64,000 nt of DNA from Clostridia bacterium (GCA_017516965.1 JAFXAP010000015.1:1-64000); one strand, 5' to 3'. Positions 1 to 9,009 are shown, counted from the first letter of the stretch. Numbers and translations are program-made. The notes: generated by a model not told the origin, from the letters alone.

Positions 1-672
1 ATACCCCTCGTCTTTAAGGCATTTGAGTATGTTTGGCAGCGCCGCGGGAGTATGCTCGGCGTCGTTGTGGAACAACACGATACTTCCGTTTTTAACCTTT
101 TTTACTACCCTATCGCAAATACTTTGCGGTGTGGCATTATCTCGCCAGTCAAGAGAGTCGCAATCCCACTGAATTGTAAACATATTTATACTTTCTACCG
201 CTTCTATTACCCTGTTGTCATAATCGCCATACGGTGGGCGGAAAAGGGTTGGTAGTTTGCCCGTAACGTTTTCAATCTTTTTGTTACAGGCTTCAAGCTC
301 GTCAATCATTTGCTCAGTTGAAAGTCCTGTCATATAAGGGTGGGTGTTAGAGTGATTTTGTATCTGATGACCCGCGTCTGAGAGTTGTTTTACTGATTCG
401 GGGTATTTATCTACCCAAGCGCCCACCACAAAAAAGGTTGCGGGTACGTTATATTCCTTTAAAATTTTAATAAGTTGCTCGGTATCATCATTACCCCAAG
501 CCGCATCAAAGCTGATGGCGATTTGCTTTTTTTCGGTTTCTACGCAGTATATTGGCAGTTTTCGGTCACTGTTTGCAAAGGTGGCAACCGAGCCCACCGC
601 CGCTATGACTACCGCCAGCAGACCACTAACACACCACATTATCTGCCGCTTTGTGATTATAAAATATTTCAT
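1..672 (-). CDS. PdaB-like polysaccharide deacetylase, 3' end outside window
   Basis: This reading frame runs off the left edge, so only the first 224 codons are seen. It encodes a NodB-fold polysaccharide deacetylase that would remove acetyl groups from a cell-wall or spore-cortex glycan outside the membrane. Residues 11-30 are a hydrophobic N-terminal membrane anchor or signal. The first metal motif reads SFDAAWGNDDT, the variant typical of the sporulation protein PdaB. It is followed by HSNTH (metal-binding histidines), RPPYGDYD and a WDCDSLDW segment, all family hallmarks. The ATG at 670-672 is preceded by AAAGGA at a suitable distance. A terminator from the gene upstream on the same strand separates the two. 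The family call is firm; a role in sporulation is inferred from the PdaB-type motif and from YunB elsewhere in the window. Confidence 0.85.
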   Translation of the reverse strand, partial: MKYFIITKRQIMWCVSGLLAVVIAAVGSVATFANSDRKLPIYCVETEKKQIAISFDAAWGNDDTEQLIKILKEYNVPATFFVVGAWVDKYPESVKQLSDAGHQIQNHSNTHPYMTGLSTEQMIDELEACNKKIENVTGKLPTLFRPPYGDYDNRVIEAVESINMFTIQWDCDSLDWRDNATPQSICDRVVKKVKNGSIVLFHNDAEHTPAALPNILKCLKDEGY

Positions 673-730
673 ATCAAATCATTCCTTTCATCCCAATAAA
701 ACAATATGATAAAAGGCTTGTATAATATGA

Positions 731-763
731 AAAATGCTAACCACTTTTGCGATTAGCATTTTT
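731..763 (-). terminator. Intrinsic terminator downstream of nif3
   Basis: A 10-bp stem (731-740 with 753-762) carries an A/T-rich base that supplies the T run on the minus strand. It lies directly after the stop codon of the NIF3-family gene and before the deacetylase gene. Confidence 0.75.
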
Positions 764-768
764 TATTT

Positions 769-1518
769 TTATACTGATTTAATTTTGTCGTTATTAAATA
801 CTGTAAACTGTATTTCGCTAAATTCATTTTGTAATTCATTATGCAGTGGTTTTACAATAACGTTTTCACTTGTATAATGACCTGCATCAAATACGGTAAC
901 ACCATTATTTACAGCATCTATAAACACATTATGTTTTATATCAGCCGATATAAGCGCGTCATAGCCGCCGTCGATTACGTCGGCTAAAAATTCACCACCC
1001 GAGCCTGAACATACAAGCACTCGGTGTATCAGGCGACCTGAATCGGCGTATTTTACCGCGCCGCCAAGACTTGCTTTTATATGCTGTGCCAAAGTGTTGG
1101 CATCGGCTATATCACACTCGGCTTCGCGGATTAAAAATCCGTCGTGCGCTACATACGGCTTTACGTTTTTAAGACCTACTGCTTCACAAAGCCTTTCTGT
1201 GACACCGCCCTTAGCAATATCAAGATTTGTGTGCATAGATATTACCGATATATTGGCTTTAACCGCCTCATACACAACAGTACCCGTTGTTACTGCTTTA
1301 AGTCCATTAAAAATCACAGGATGATGGGTAATAATAAGCTCTGCTCCCAAACTTTTAGCATATCTTACGGTGTTTATGTCACAGTCAAGGCAAACTACCG
1401 CTTTGGTAACTGTTGCCGTGCCGTCCCCCACCAAAAGACCCACGTTGTCAAAATCACACGCGGTGTCTAGTGGGTATTTTTGTGCGAGATATTTTAAAAC
1501 GTCATTTACTGTCATCAT
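769..1518 (-). CDS. NIF3-like dinuclear metal-centre protein
   Basis: This 249-residue protein belongs to the NIF3/YqfO family (also called GTP cyclohydrolase I type 2), whose members form hexameric rings with a two-metal centre. The physiological reaction is not settled. Metal-ligand motifs seen are THHPVIF (about residues 63-69), SMHTNLD (about 94-100) and the C-terminal DAGHYTSE. The N-terminal MTVNDVLKYL helix and the FDNVGLLVGD segment are also typical. It is short compared with Bacillus YqfO because it lacks the inserted PII-like domain. Its first codons overlap the end of glnS by 4 bases, so it is the last gene of the nrdR-gltX-glnS-nif3 string. The family is clear; the function is not. 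Confidence 0.88.
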   Translation of the reverse strand: MMTVNDVLKYLAQKYPLDTACDFDNVGLLVGDGTATVTKAVVCLDCDINTVRYAKSLGAELIITHHPVIFNGLKAVTTGTVVYEAVKANISVISMHTNLDIAKGGVTERLCEAVGLKNVKPYVAHDGFLIREAECDIADANTLAQHIKASLGGAVKYADSGRLIHRVLVCSGSGGEFLADVIDGGYDALISADIKHNVFIDAVNNGVTVFDAGHYTSENVIVKPLHNELQNEFSEIQFTVFNNDKIKSV

Positions 1519-3212
1519 TTTTTCTTTGCAAATGAGTCTTTGAGCGCAACTGTGCGGTTAAAGACTATTTTTTCGGCGGTGGTGTCCTTGTCTACGCAGA
1601 AATAGCCCTGACGCATAAACTGGAAGGTATCACCAACATTTACATTTTTAAGACCGGCATCAATAACAGCGTCACTTAAAACTGTTAATGATTCAGGGTT
1701 AAGGTTGTCAGCAAATGAAGATACTCCCTCTTCATCACTTGGGTTCTCTACGTTAAAGAGTCGGTCGTAAAGGCGAACCTCGGCACTAATGCAGTTATCA
1801 GCGCTTACCCAGTGTAGTGTACCCTTAACCTTTCTGCCGTCTGGCGCTTCACCGCCACGGCTTTCGGGGTCATAGGTGCAGTGAACTACCGTTATGTTAC
1901 CGTTTTCGTCGGTTTCGTGCGAAGCATATTTTACAAAATACGCGCCTTTAAGTCTAACCTCTTTTGCAGGGCACAAACGGAAGTATTTGCCCGGTGGGTC
2001 TAACATAAAGTCATCATTTTCTATAAATATTTCACGAGAGAATGTAACGCTTGTCTTTCCAAGTTCGGGCTTATTTGGATTGATATCAACCTCGATTTGT
2101 TCTAATTTGCCTTCGGGGTAGTTATCAATAACCACTTTAAGCGGGCGCAAAACTGCCATTGCTCTGTCGGCGTTTTCGTTAAGATAGTCACGAACGCAAG
2201 ACTCCAAGAGCGCATAGTCAATAACGCTGTAAGCCTTTGAAACACCGATTTTGTCAACAAAAGCGCGTACTGCTTGTGACGGATAACCACGACGGCGCAT
2301 ACCGCAAATGGTAGCCATACGAGGATCATCCCAACCTGAAACGAGATTATCATTTACAAGTTTTAAGCACTTACGCTTACTGGTGAGTGTATAGTTTACG
2401 TTCATACGCGCAAACTCAATCTGACGCGGTGGCTCGTGTGTTATGTCGGCCGCTTCAAGCACCCAGTTGTAAAGTGGGCGATGATTTTCAAACTCTAATG
2501 AGCAAAGCGAATGTGTAACACCCTCACGCGCGTCGCTGAGCGGATGAGCAAAGTCATACATTGGGTACACACACCACTTATCACCTGTGCGGTGGTGGTG
2601 CGCTTTAAGCACACGGTAGATAACAGGGTCACGCATATTAAGGTTTGAAGAAGCCATATCAATCTTGGCGCGAAGCACCATTTTGCCCTCTTCAATCTCA
2701 CCTGCTGTCATTTTTGCAAAAAGTTCACGTGATTCTGCTATTGGTCGGTCACGATATGGGCTGTTTTTACCGGGTTCGGTCAATGTGCCGCGCATTTCAC
2801 GAATTTCGTCAGCAGTTGACTCATCAATGTAAGCTAGTCCCTTATCAATAAGTTTTAGCGCGCATTCATAGATAAAATCAAAATAATCGGACGCATAATA
2901 CACGTTGTCCCAGTTAAAACCTAACCATTTGATATCTTCCATAATGGCGTCAACGTATTCAACATCTTCTTTTGTGGGGTTGGTATCGTCAAGACGAAGA
3001 TTGCACTTACCGCCATATTTTTCGGCTGTGCCAAAGTCAATGCAGATAGCCTTTGCGTGACCTATGTGCAAATAGCCGTTAGGTTCGGGCGGAAAACGTG
3101 TTTGAACACGGCTATATACGCCTTCGCTTAAATCTTCGTCAATAAAATCATAGATAAAATTAGAAGGCTTGTTTTCTTCTAATTCTTCGGTTAGTACATT
3201 GTTTTCTTCCAT
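1515..3212 (-). CDS. glnS: Glutaminyl-tRNA synthetase
   Basis: A 565-residue class I synthetase that charges tRNA-Gln with glutamine in the cytoplasm. The length is close to the 554 residues of the Escherichia coli enzyme. The signature RFPPEPNGYLHIGHAKA lies at about residues 39-55 (HIGH at 49-52), followed by LRLDDTNP. The second catalytic motif, normally MSKRK, reads LTSKRK near residue 279. The C-terminal half has the beta-barrel anticodon-binding domain, including the CPAKEVRLKGAYFVK segment. It starts immediately after the stop codon of gltX with no gap and overlaps the NIF3 gene, so all are probably one transcript. Most Firmicutes instead make Gln-tRNA by amidating Glu-tRNA with GatCAB, so a full GlnRS next to GluRS is informative about how this lineage decodes glutamine. 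Confidence 0.97.
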   Translation of the reverse strand: MEENNVLTEELEENKPSNFIYDFIDEDLSEGVYSRVQTRFPPEPNGYLHIGHAKAICIDFGTAEKYGGKCNLRLDDTNPTKEDVEYVDAIMEDIKWLGFNWDNVYYASDYFDFIYECALKLIDKGLAYIDESTADEIREMRGTLTEPGKNSPYRDRPIAESRELFAKMTAGEIEEGKMVLRAKIDMASSNLNMRDPVIYRVLKAHHHRTGDKWCVYPMYDFAHPLSDAREGVTHSLCSLEFENHRPLYNWVLEAADITHEPPRQIEFARMNVNYTLTSKRKCLKLVNDNLVSGWDDPRMATICGMRRRGYPSQAVRAFVDKIGVSKAYSVIDYALLESCVRDYLNENADRAMAVLRPLKVVIDNYPEGKLEQIEVDINPNKPELGKTSVTFSREIFIENDDFMLDPPGKYFRLCPAKEVRLKGAYFVKYASHETDENGNITVVHCTYDPESRGGEAPDGRKVKGTLHWVSADNCISAEVRLYDRLFNVENPSDEEGVSSFADNLNPESLTVLSDAVIDAGLKNVNVGDTFQFMRQGYFCVDKDTTAEKIVFNRTVALKDSFAKKK

Positions 3213-4868
3213 TTATAAAACCTCTATCATTTTGTCAATTCGTTTGAAACATTCTTCGCGACCTAAAACCTGCATTATGCTGCAAAGGTCGGGTGTATTT
3301 GTGCGACCCGTAACCGCAATACGAAGCACTGTGCTAAGGTCACCGGCACTCCCTTTATAATTTTCGGGGTTAGCCTTATATTCTTTGGTTTCAGCCGCAA
3401 AGTTAAGTTGCGGTGCGACAAGTTTTATCTTTTCAAACCAAGCCTGTCTATCGTCAGCTGCGTCATAAACCTTTTTATACTCGCTAAGGAAAGCCTTGGC
3501 ATCCTCTGCCGCTATGTTTTCAGGCAAGGTATGGCAAGGGGTGTAAAGCGGTTCAAAAAAGAATGCAAAATACTCTTTTGCCTCACTCCATTTAGCTAAA
3601 TCCTTACGCGGTTTTTTAGCGTCATCACGGTCAATGGCAAGCATAGCTTTTGTAAATTCGGGGTCGCGTGTGAGCAACCCATAAAACTCGCTGTCAAATT
3701 CTTTTGCCCAAGCGGTAAGTCGGTCATAAACCTCGCCGCTTTTCATAGCGGCAAGTTTGATTTTACTTACGTCGTTAAGCTTATTTTCGTCAAAGAGTGC
3801 GCCAGACACGCTCATCTTTTTAAGATTAAATTTAAAGGTGCGGTAATCGGCATCGGGGTTAGCGCGGCGCCAATCCTCAAAATCGGATGCAGCAATGGTC
3901 ATAAGATATTCTATAACGCAGATTGACTCATAACCCTGCTCCGCAAAAAAGTGAACCGCAGCCTCGGGGTCTTTACGCTTACTAATCTTACGTTTAGCAC
4001 CATTATCAAGTTTCATTATTGGTGATACGTGACCAAATTTTGGCACCTTGAAGCCCAAGAGTTTAAACAGCTGTATGTGCTTTGGCACCGACGAAATCCA
4101 TTCATCTCCGCGAAGCACGTGTGTTGTGTGCATAAGGTGGTCATCTATTGCGTGAGCAAAGTGATAGGTAGGTATGCCGTCAGATTTAAGAAGTACAAAA
4201 TCCTCATCATTTTCGGGCATTTCAATCTTGCCCTTTATGGTGTCTTCAAAGGTGATGCGGTTTTGCTCGCTACCTGGTGAACGCAAACGCACAACAAAGG
4301 GTTTGCCCTCGTCTATGAGCGCTTTTGCCTCTTCATAAGTTATGTCACGGTGACGAGCATACTCGCCGTGATAGCCTGTACGGATTTTATTCTCTTCTTG
4401 CACCTTGCGTACCGCCTCTAATTCTTCGGCAGTGCAAAAACAAGGGTATGCAAGACCTTTTTTGATAAGGTCTTTAACATATGTCTGATAAATCTCGGCG
4501 CGGTGGCTTTGCTGATATGGTCCGTAAATACCTTTTTGTTCGTTGCCGCTTATAAAACCTTCATCTATGGTAATACCAAAACGGCCAAGACCGCCTATAA
4601 TGTCATCTATACCACCTGCAACCTCACGCTTTTTGTCGGTGTCCTCTATTCTTGTAAAGAAAATACCGCCTGAAGATGTTGCAGTAATGCGGTTTACAAG
4701 GGAAGTAAAAAGCACACCCAAATGCAAATAACCTGTTGGGCTTGGTGCTACACGGGTAACACGTGCGCCCTCGGGCAGATTGCGCTCGGGGTATAAATTT
4801 TCATAATAATCGGGTGTTTTATCAATGTTTGGCAATAAAAGCTCTGCCAAAAGTTCGCGATTGTCCAT
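3213..4868 (-). CDS. gltX: Glutamyl-tRNA synthetase
   Basis: A 551-residue class I synthetase that joins glutamate to tRNA-Glu. The HIGH-type motif is APSPTGYLHLG at residues 41-51. It is followed by FFTRIEDTDKKRE. The KMSKS-type loop is KISKRKD near residue 294. The length is slightly above the bacterial norm of 470-500, with extra sequence in the C-terminal helical domain. It starts 15 bases after the stop codon of nrdR and abuts glnS. Because GlnRS is encoded beside it, this GluRS would be expected to discriminate against tRNA-Gln. That is inference from context, not visible in the sequence. Confidence 0.95.
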   Translation of the reverse strand: MDNRELLAELLLPNIDKTPDYYENLYPERNLPEGARVTRVAPSPTGYLHLGVLFTSLVNRITATSSGGIFFTRIEDTDKKREVAGGIDDIIGGLGRFGITIDEGFISGNEQKGIYGPYQQSHRAEIYQTYVKDLIKKGLAYPCFCTAEELEAVRKVQEENKIRTGYHGEYARHRDITYEEAKALIDEGKPFVVRLRSPGSEQNRITFEDTIKGKIEMPENDEDFVLLKSDGIPTYHFAHAIDDHLMHTTHVLRGDEWISSVPKHIQLFKLLGFKVPKFGHVSPIMKLDNGAKRKISKRKDPEAAVHFFAEQGYESICVIEYLMTIAASDFEDWRRANPDADYRTFKFNLKKMSVSGALFDENKLNDVSKIKLAAMKSGEVYDRLTAWAKEFDSEFYGLLTRDPEFTKAMLAIDRDDAKKPRKDLAKWSEAKEYFAFFFEPLYTPCHTLPENIAAEDAKAFLSEYKKVYDAADDRQAWFEKIKLVAPQLNFAAETKEYKANPENYKGSAGDLSTVLRIAVTGRTNTPDLCSIMQVLGREECFKRIDKMIEVL

Positions 4869-4883
4869 TTTAAAAAGATTCTC

Positions 4884-5336
4884 CTATTTGCTAAGTAACT
4901 TGTTAAGTTCGTCCATAAAGGTGTTTATGTCCTTAAACTGACGATAAACCGATGCAAAACGAACATATGCAACCTCGTCAATACCCTTGAGTTTTTCCAT
5001 AACGAGTTCACCGATTTTGTCACTGCTAACCTCACGGTCGAGTGAGTTTTGAATAACAGTTTCAATATCAGAGATTGCACGGTCGAGCATCTCGATTGAT
5101 ACGGGGCGTTTTTCACAAGCGCGAAGCATACCTGTAATCAGTTTCTGACGGTCAAAAGTCTCACGAGAACCGTCTTTTTTGATAACAACTATCGGTAGGC
5201 TTTCAATCATCTCGTAGGTTGTAAAACGCTTGGTGCATTTTAAACACTCACGACGACGTCTTATGCGCTCACCCTCATCAGTTGGGCGAGAGTCGATTAC
5301 CTTGCTTTCTTCATAACCGCAAAAAGGACATTTCAT
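4884..5336 (-). CDS. nrdR: Transcriptional repressor NrdR
   Basis: A 150-residue repressor of ribonucleotide reductase genes that senses ATP and dATP. The N-terminal zinc ribbon has CPFC at residues 3-6 and CLKC at 31-34, between which lies the basic RIRRRRE stretch. The ATP-cone domain follows, with [16 protein letters not shown] at its start. An in-frame GTG four codons upstream was rejected as the start because it lies inside the Shine-Dalgarno sequence AGGTGG, which is spaced 8 bases from the ATG chosen here. It is the first gene of the run nrdR-gltX-glnS-nif3. No ribonucleotide reductase gene and no clear NrdR box is visible in this window. Confidence 0.96.
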   Translation of the reverse strand: MKCPFCGYEESKVIDSRPTDEGERIRRRRECLKCTKRFTTYEMIESLPIVVIKKDGSRETFDRQKLITGMLRACEKRPVSIEMLDRAISDIETVIQNSLDREVSSDKIGELVMEKLKGIDEVAYVRFASVYRQFKDINTFMDELNKLLSK

Positions 5337-5439
5337 AACAAATACCACCTATATACATAATTATATCTTATTGTATCACAAGATATTGATAATTACAAGA
5401 AAAAAATTGGTAAAACACCTCAAGCCTTGAAAAGAAAAA

Positions 5440-5460
5440 GCGGTCGGCATAACCGACCGC
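5440..5460 (-). terminator. Intrinsic terminator after the small membrane protein
   Basis: A perfect 8-bp GC-rich stem GCGGTCGG/CCGACCGC with a 5-base loop. On the minus strand it is followed by a T-rich CTTTTTCTTTT tract. It separates the small membrane protein gene from nrdR. Confidence 0.85.
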
Positions 5461-5466
5461 GAAAAC

Positions 5467-5712
5467 TTATAAATCAAGTGGGTGTTCATCAAACGACTTT
5501 TGTTTCTCTCTTTCGCCTTTTACCTTTGCAAAATCGCGTTTGCTCTTTTTAGCGCCTAAATACTTGCCTGTAATTATTAGCGGCATACATAAAATTGTCC
5601 TTACCGCCAAACCTATCAAAAAAGATGCAAAAAGTATAATAAAACACGATGCATACTGTCTTTTTATTGCTCGAAATTGAGGAGACATTTCTCTTTTTGG
5701 TTTATCTTTCAA
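5467..5712 (-). CDS. Small membrane protein of unknown function
   Basis: I do not recognise this protein. It is about 81 residues with one or two hydrophobic segments (roughly residues 22-46, with FIILFASFLIGLAV and a second stretch to LIITG) flanked by strongly basic ends. The C-terminal third (KKSKRDFAKVKGEREKQK) is highly charged, suggesting a cytoplasmic tail. A GTG at 5719-5721 could start the frame three codons earlier. The promoter at 5734-5763 would leave that start only about 6 bases of leader. The TTG chosen here is preceded by AGGTG at 6 bases and fits better. It has its own promoter and terminator, so it is a separate transcription unit. Confidence 0.6.
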   Translation of the reverse strand: MKDKPKREMSPQFRAIKRQYASCFIILFASFLIGLAVRTILCMPLIITGKYLGAKKSKRDFAKVKGEREKQKSFDEHPLDL

Positions 5713-5733
5713 TCGCTTCACCTACTTTATGTA

Positions 5734-5763
5734 ATTATATCACTTTAATATTATACTTGTCAA
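5734..5763 (-). promoter_or_regulatory. Promoter of the small membrane protein gene
   Basis: On the minus strand TTGACA (5758-5763) and TATAAT (5734-5739) are separated by 18 bases, both perfect matches to the housekeeping sigma consensus. Transcription would begin near 5727. Confidence 0.75.
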
Positions 5764-5798
5764 CAAAACAACACTAAGGCATCCACCCAATTTTCCCA

Positions 5799-5827
5799 TT
5801 GCAAAAGTGAGACAATTATGTTATTAT
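5799..5827 (+). promoter_or_regulatory. Promoter of the maf gene cluster
   Basis: TTGCAA (5799-5804) and TATTAT (5822-5827) are spaced 17 bases apart, giving a transcript start about 30 bases upstream of the maf ATG. Confidence 0.6.
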
Positions 5828-5862
5828 ATATTAAATATATCTTAAAGTGGGTAATTGTTTCT

Positions 5863-6429
5863 ATGAAGATTGTATTAGCCTCTAAATCACCCCGAAGAAA
5901 AGAACTGCTTTCTCTGCTTGATTTAGATTTCGAGATTATAACTGCCGATATTGACGAAACTATGGACTCGTCTTTGCCTGTTACCGATGAGGTGGCGCGC
6001 ATAAGCTATCAAAAGGCTGACGCTGTGGCAGGTAAACTTGATAGCGATACTGTAGTAATTTCAGCCGATACAATAGTTGAACTTGACGGCATTATTATGG
6101 GCAAACCCAAAAATGCTCAAGAAGCTATGAATATGCTAAGCAGTCTTTCGGGCAAAAGCCATAACGTTCATACCGCTGTTACTGTGTTAAAGGGCAAGGA
6201 ACACCTAACCCACGTTGTTACAACTGCAGTTACCTTTCGTGATATTACCGATGAGGAAATCACGGCATATATTAAAACGCAAGAACCTATGGACAAAGCC
6301 GGCGCATACGGAATTCAGGGACGCGCGTCAAAATTTGTAAGCGGAATAGTCGGTGACTACTTTAATGTGGTAGGACTTCCCGTTTGCGAATTATCACTTA
6401 TGTTAAAAAATTTTGATATAAATATCTGA
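5863..6429 (+). CDS. maf: Maf-family nucleotide pyrophosphatase
   Basis: A 188-residue Maf protein, a house-cleaning enzyme that hydrolyses non-canonical or modified nucleoside triphosphates (dTTP/UTP type in close relatives) to monophosphates. The N-terminal motif ASKSPRRKELL and the catalytic SADTIVELDG segment (Asp at about residue 69) are diagnostic. GKPKNAQEA and the KAGAYGIQG segment near the C terminus also match the family. An in-frame upstream start would add 15 residues not conserved in the family, so the ATG before KIVLASKSP was chosen. Its Shine-Dalgarno match (AAAGTGG) is weak and 12 bases away. It opens a rightward gene run with the YfmF/YfmH pair 18 bases downstream. Confidence 0.93.
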   Translation: MKIVLASKSPRRKELLSLLDLDFEIITADIDETMDSSLPVTDEVARISYQKADAVAGKLDSDTVVISADTIVELDGIIMGKPKNAQEAMNMLSSLSGKSHNVHTAVTVLKGKEHLTHVVTTAVTFRDITDEEITAYIKTQEPMDKAGAYGIQGRASKFVSGIVGDYFNVVGLPVCELSLMLKNFDINI

Positions 6430-6447
6430 TTTTTCAGGAGGAACAAA

Positions 6448-7728
6448 ATGTCTGCTAAAATCACACAACTTTCAAACGGTGTCGAGGGTGTTTTTATTAA
6501 AAACCAACGCTTTAACACCACACTTATATCATTTAACTTTTATGTGCCACTAAAAAAAGAAACAGTTGCCGACAATGCTTTACTGCCATTTATTATGACA
6601 AGCTGCAGTAAGAGTTTTCCTGATTTTTCGGCGCTCAACTTTAAACTTGCAAAGCTTTACGGCGCAAATCTTTCGTCAAGCGCTGAAAAGGTTGGAGATT
6701 ATCAGCTTTTAAAAATTGCAATATCGGTTATAGATGACCGTTTTTCTCTTGATAACGAATCACTTTGCGACAGCGCGGTAGAACTGCTTACCCAACTCAT
6801 TTTTGAGCCAAAGGTAGAAAACGGCGCCTTTTGTGAAGAGGACCTTGCCCGTGAAAAACGCAAGGCAATTGAGCACATTCGCGGCGACCTTGCGCAAAAG
6901 CGCACCTATGCAAAAAAGCGACTTATTGAAGAAATGTATAAAGATGAGGCATATGGCGTACCAAAATGCGGCACCGAAGAGCAGGTAGAAAAAATCACAG
7001 GCGAGTCACTTTATGCCGCTTGGGTTAACCTGCTTTCCAGCGCGTTTTTGCGAGTGAACGTCATCTCTCGCGCTATGCCGCAAGGACTTTTTGACAAAAT
7101 TTCAGAAAAATTTAACGCAATAGAGCGCAAAGACATACCCGACTGCACAAAAAGCTGTCCCACCGCGCCTGCCAGCAAGGTAAACACGGTTATTGAAAAT
7201 ATGGATATCGCGCAGGGCAAACTTTGTATGGGATTTTCTAGCGAACTTTATGGTGATGACCAAAAGACTGCAGCACTTACCGTTATGTGTGACATTTTTG
7301 GCGGTGGCCCATATTCAAGACTTTTTGCAAATGTTCGCGAAAAAATGAGCCTTTGTTACTACTGCGCTTCAAGCTCTGTAAAATCAAAGGGTCTTATTAC
7401 GGTTGACAGCGGTGTTGAAAAAGAAAATGCCACCAAAGCCGAGCGTGAAATTTTAAATCAGCTTGATATAATAAAACAAAATTTGTTTACCGATGAAGAA
7501 TTCCAATCTTCAATAAAAAGCATTACCGATTCGTTCAAGTCATATAACGACTCACAAGGTTTACTTGACGCGTGGTATTCACTTAAAATTGTAAAAAATA
7601 AACTGCTTTCTCCCGAGGAAGCGTCAGAAATGATATCAAACGTAACCCGTAACGATGTCGTTTATGCCGCAAGAGGCGTAAAACTGCACACGGTTTACAA
7701 ACTTTTACCGGGTGTTAAGGAGGGTTAA
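6448..7728 (+). CDS. YfmF-type M16 peptidase-like protein (no zinc motif)
   Basis: A 426-residue member of the M16 (pitrilysin) superfamily corresponding to Bacillus YfmF (YmfF). The region that carries HxxEH in active M16 enzymes reads LLPFIMTSCSKSF, so the zinc site is missing and the protein is presumably catalytically inactive. The second-half signature GGGPYSRLFANVREKMSLCYY is well conserved. The active-type partner YfmH follows after 5 bases, matching the active/inactive heterodimer arrangement common in the superfamily. Homologues are annotated as associated with 5-aminopentanol modification of elongation factor P, but the sequence alone does not show that role here. AGGAGG lies 8 bases before the ATG. 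Confidence 0.88.
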   Translation: MSAKITQLSNGVEGVFIKNQRFNTTLISFNFYVPLKKETVADNALLPFIMTSCSKSFPDFSALNFKLAKLYGANLSSSAEKVGDYQLLKIAISVIDDRFSLDNESLCDSAVELLTQLIFEPKVENGAFCEEDLAREKRKAIEHIRGDLAQKRTYAKKRLIEEMYKDEAYGVPKCGTEEQVEKITGESLYAAWVNLLSSAFLRVNVISRAMPQGLFDKISEKFNAIERKDIPDCTKSCPTAPASKVNTVIENMDIAQGKLCMGFSSELYGDDQKTAALTVMCDIFGGGPYSRLFANVREKMSLCYYCASSSVKSKGLITVDSGVEKENATKAEREILNQLDIIKQNLFTDEEFQSSIKSITDSFKSYNDSQGLLDAWYSLKIVKNKLLSPEEASEMISNVTRNDVVYAARGVKLHTVYKLLPGVKEG

Positions 7729-7733
7729 GCTTA

Positions 7734-9005
7734 ATGAAAAAACAGTTTTTTGAAGGCTTTGGCGACGAAAGTTATGTAAAGGCTGAATTGCCAAGCGGAC
7801 TTCAGATTTATATTATGGAAAAACCGCAATACTCTTCAAGTTATGCGATTTTTGGCACAAAATACGGTTCTATCGACACCAAGTTTTCTAAAGACGGCGG
7901 TGAAGAAATCAGCGTACCCGAAGGTATTGCGCACTACCTTGAACACAAGCTTTTTGAGGGTGAAGACGGCGACGCATTTTCAAAATATGCAAAAACCGGC
8001 GCATCTGCCAACGCGTTCACCTCTTTTGACCGCACCTGTTACCTGTTTTCATGCAGCGATAATTTTTATGAAAATCTCGACATACTTTTAAAGTTTGTTC
8101 AGTCCCCTTATTTCACAAAAGAAAATGTAGAAAAAGAACAGGGCATCATCGCTCAGGAAATTCGTATGTATGACGATAACCCGGGTTGGTGCGTGATGTT
8201 TAATCTTTTAAAGGCTATGTATCACAACCACCCTGTGCGCATTGATATAGCGGGTACTGTAGAATCAATTGCGCAAATCGACTCAGAACTTCTTTACAAA
8301 TGCTATGAAACGTTTTACAATCCGTCTAATATGTTTATCTGTCTTGTGGGCAACATCGACACCGATAAAGCGCTTAGACAAATTGAAAACACAATAATTG
8401 ACCGCGAGAAGACACTAATCACTCGCGGAGAGTTTGATGAGCCCGAAACGATAGTAAAACCGTATGTTGAGAAAAAGTTCCCCATTAATACTCCAATGTT
8501 TTGTTTGGGTTTCAAGCAAAAAATTGCCTCGCCCTATCGCAGACTAAAGAGTAAGATTTGTGTAGATTTATTGCTTCAGATAATTTGCGGTGACGCCTCC
8601 CCTCTTTATGCGCGTCTTATGAACGAAGGTCTTATCAACGATGACTTTGGCAGTGAATATTTTAATGGCAACGGTTATGCCGCAATTATATTTGAGGGTG
8701 AATCTTGCGACCCTGAGCGCGTAGCAAATGAAATAAAGGCAGAAATAAACCGCCTTCGTGAAGATGGAATTAACCGCAAACTGTTTTCAGCCGTTAAGTG
8801 CGGAATGTACGGCGATTTGGTACGCCGCTTTAACAGCGTAGAAAATCTTGCAATGAGCCTTACCGAATGCGCTATGCACAACTATAATCTGTTTGATGAA
8901 ATCAAAATGTTAAAGGCTGTTAGTTTCGATGACGTTATGAAACGTTTTGACGTTTTCGATGATGAAAACGCTGTTTTATCGGTAATTAAGCCTTTGGAGG
9001 ACTAA
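7734..9005 (+). CDS. YfmH-type M16 zinc peptidase
   Basis: A 423-residue M16 metallopeptidase with the inverted zinc motif HYLEH at residues 67-71, in the context EGIAHYLEHKLFEG. The downstream glutamate region ENVEKEQGIIAQEIRMYDDNP is also present, so this copy should be catalytic. It is the partner of the preceding zinc-less YfmF homologue; the two probably assemble as a heterodimer. The FNSVENLAMSL segment near the C terminus matches the RFNS motif seen in the YfmH lineage. Its substrate is unknown. The cluster continues with lgt after 4 bases. Confidence 0.9.
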   Translation: MKKQFFEGFGDESYVKAELPSGLQIYIMEKPQYSSSYAIFGTKYGSIDTKFSKDGGEEISVPEGIAHYLEHKLFEGEDGDAFSKYAKTGASANAFTSFDRTCYLFSCSDNFYENLDILLKFVQSPYFTKENVEKEQGIIAQEIRMYDDNPGWCVMFNLLKAMYHNHPVRIDIAGTVESIAQIDSELLYKCYETFYNPSNMFICLVGNIDTDKALRQIENTIIDREKTLITRGEFDEPETIVKPYVEKKFPINTPMFCLGFKQKIASPYRRLKSKICVDLLLQIICGDASPLYARLMNEGLINDDFGSEYFNGNGYAAIIFEGESCDPERVANEIKAEINRLREDGINRKLFSAVKCGMYGDLVRRFNSVENLAMSLTECAMHNYNLFDEIKMLKAVSFDDVMKRFDVFDDENAVLSVIKPLED

Positions 9006-9009
9006 GATT

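Noticed and set aside
4869..5466. T-box leader for gltX or glnS
   Set aside because: The gap before gltX is only 15 bases and the region upstream of nrdR shows no T-box sequence or terminator/antiterminator pair.
6448..9005. Single M16 gene split by a frameshift
   Set aside because: Each frame has its own start, ribosome binding site and full two-domain M16 length, and separate YfmF and YfmH proteins are the norm.
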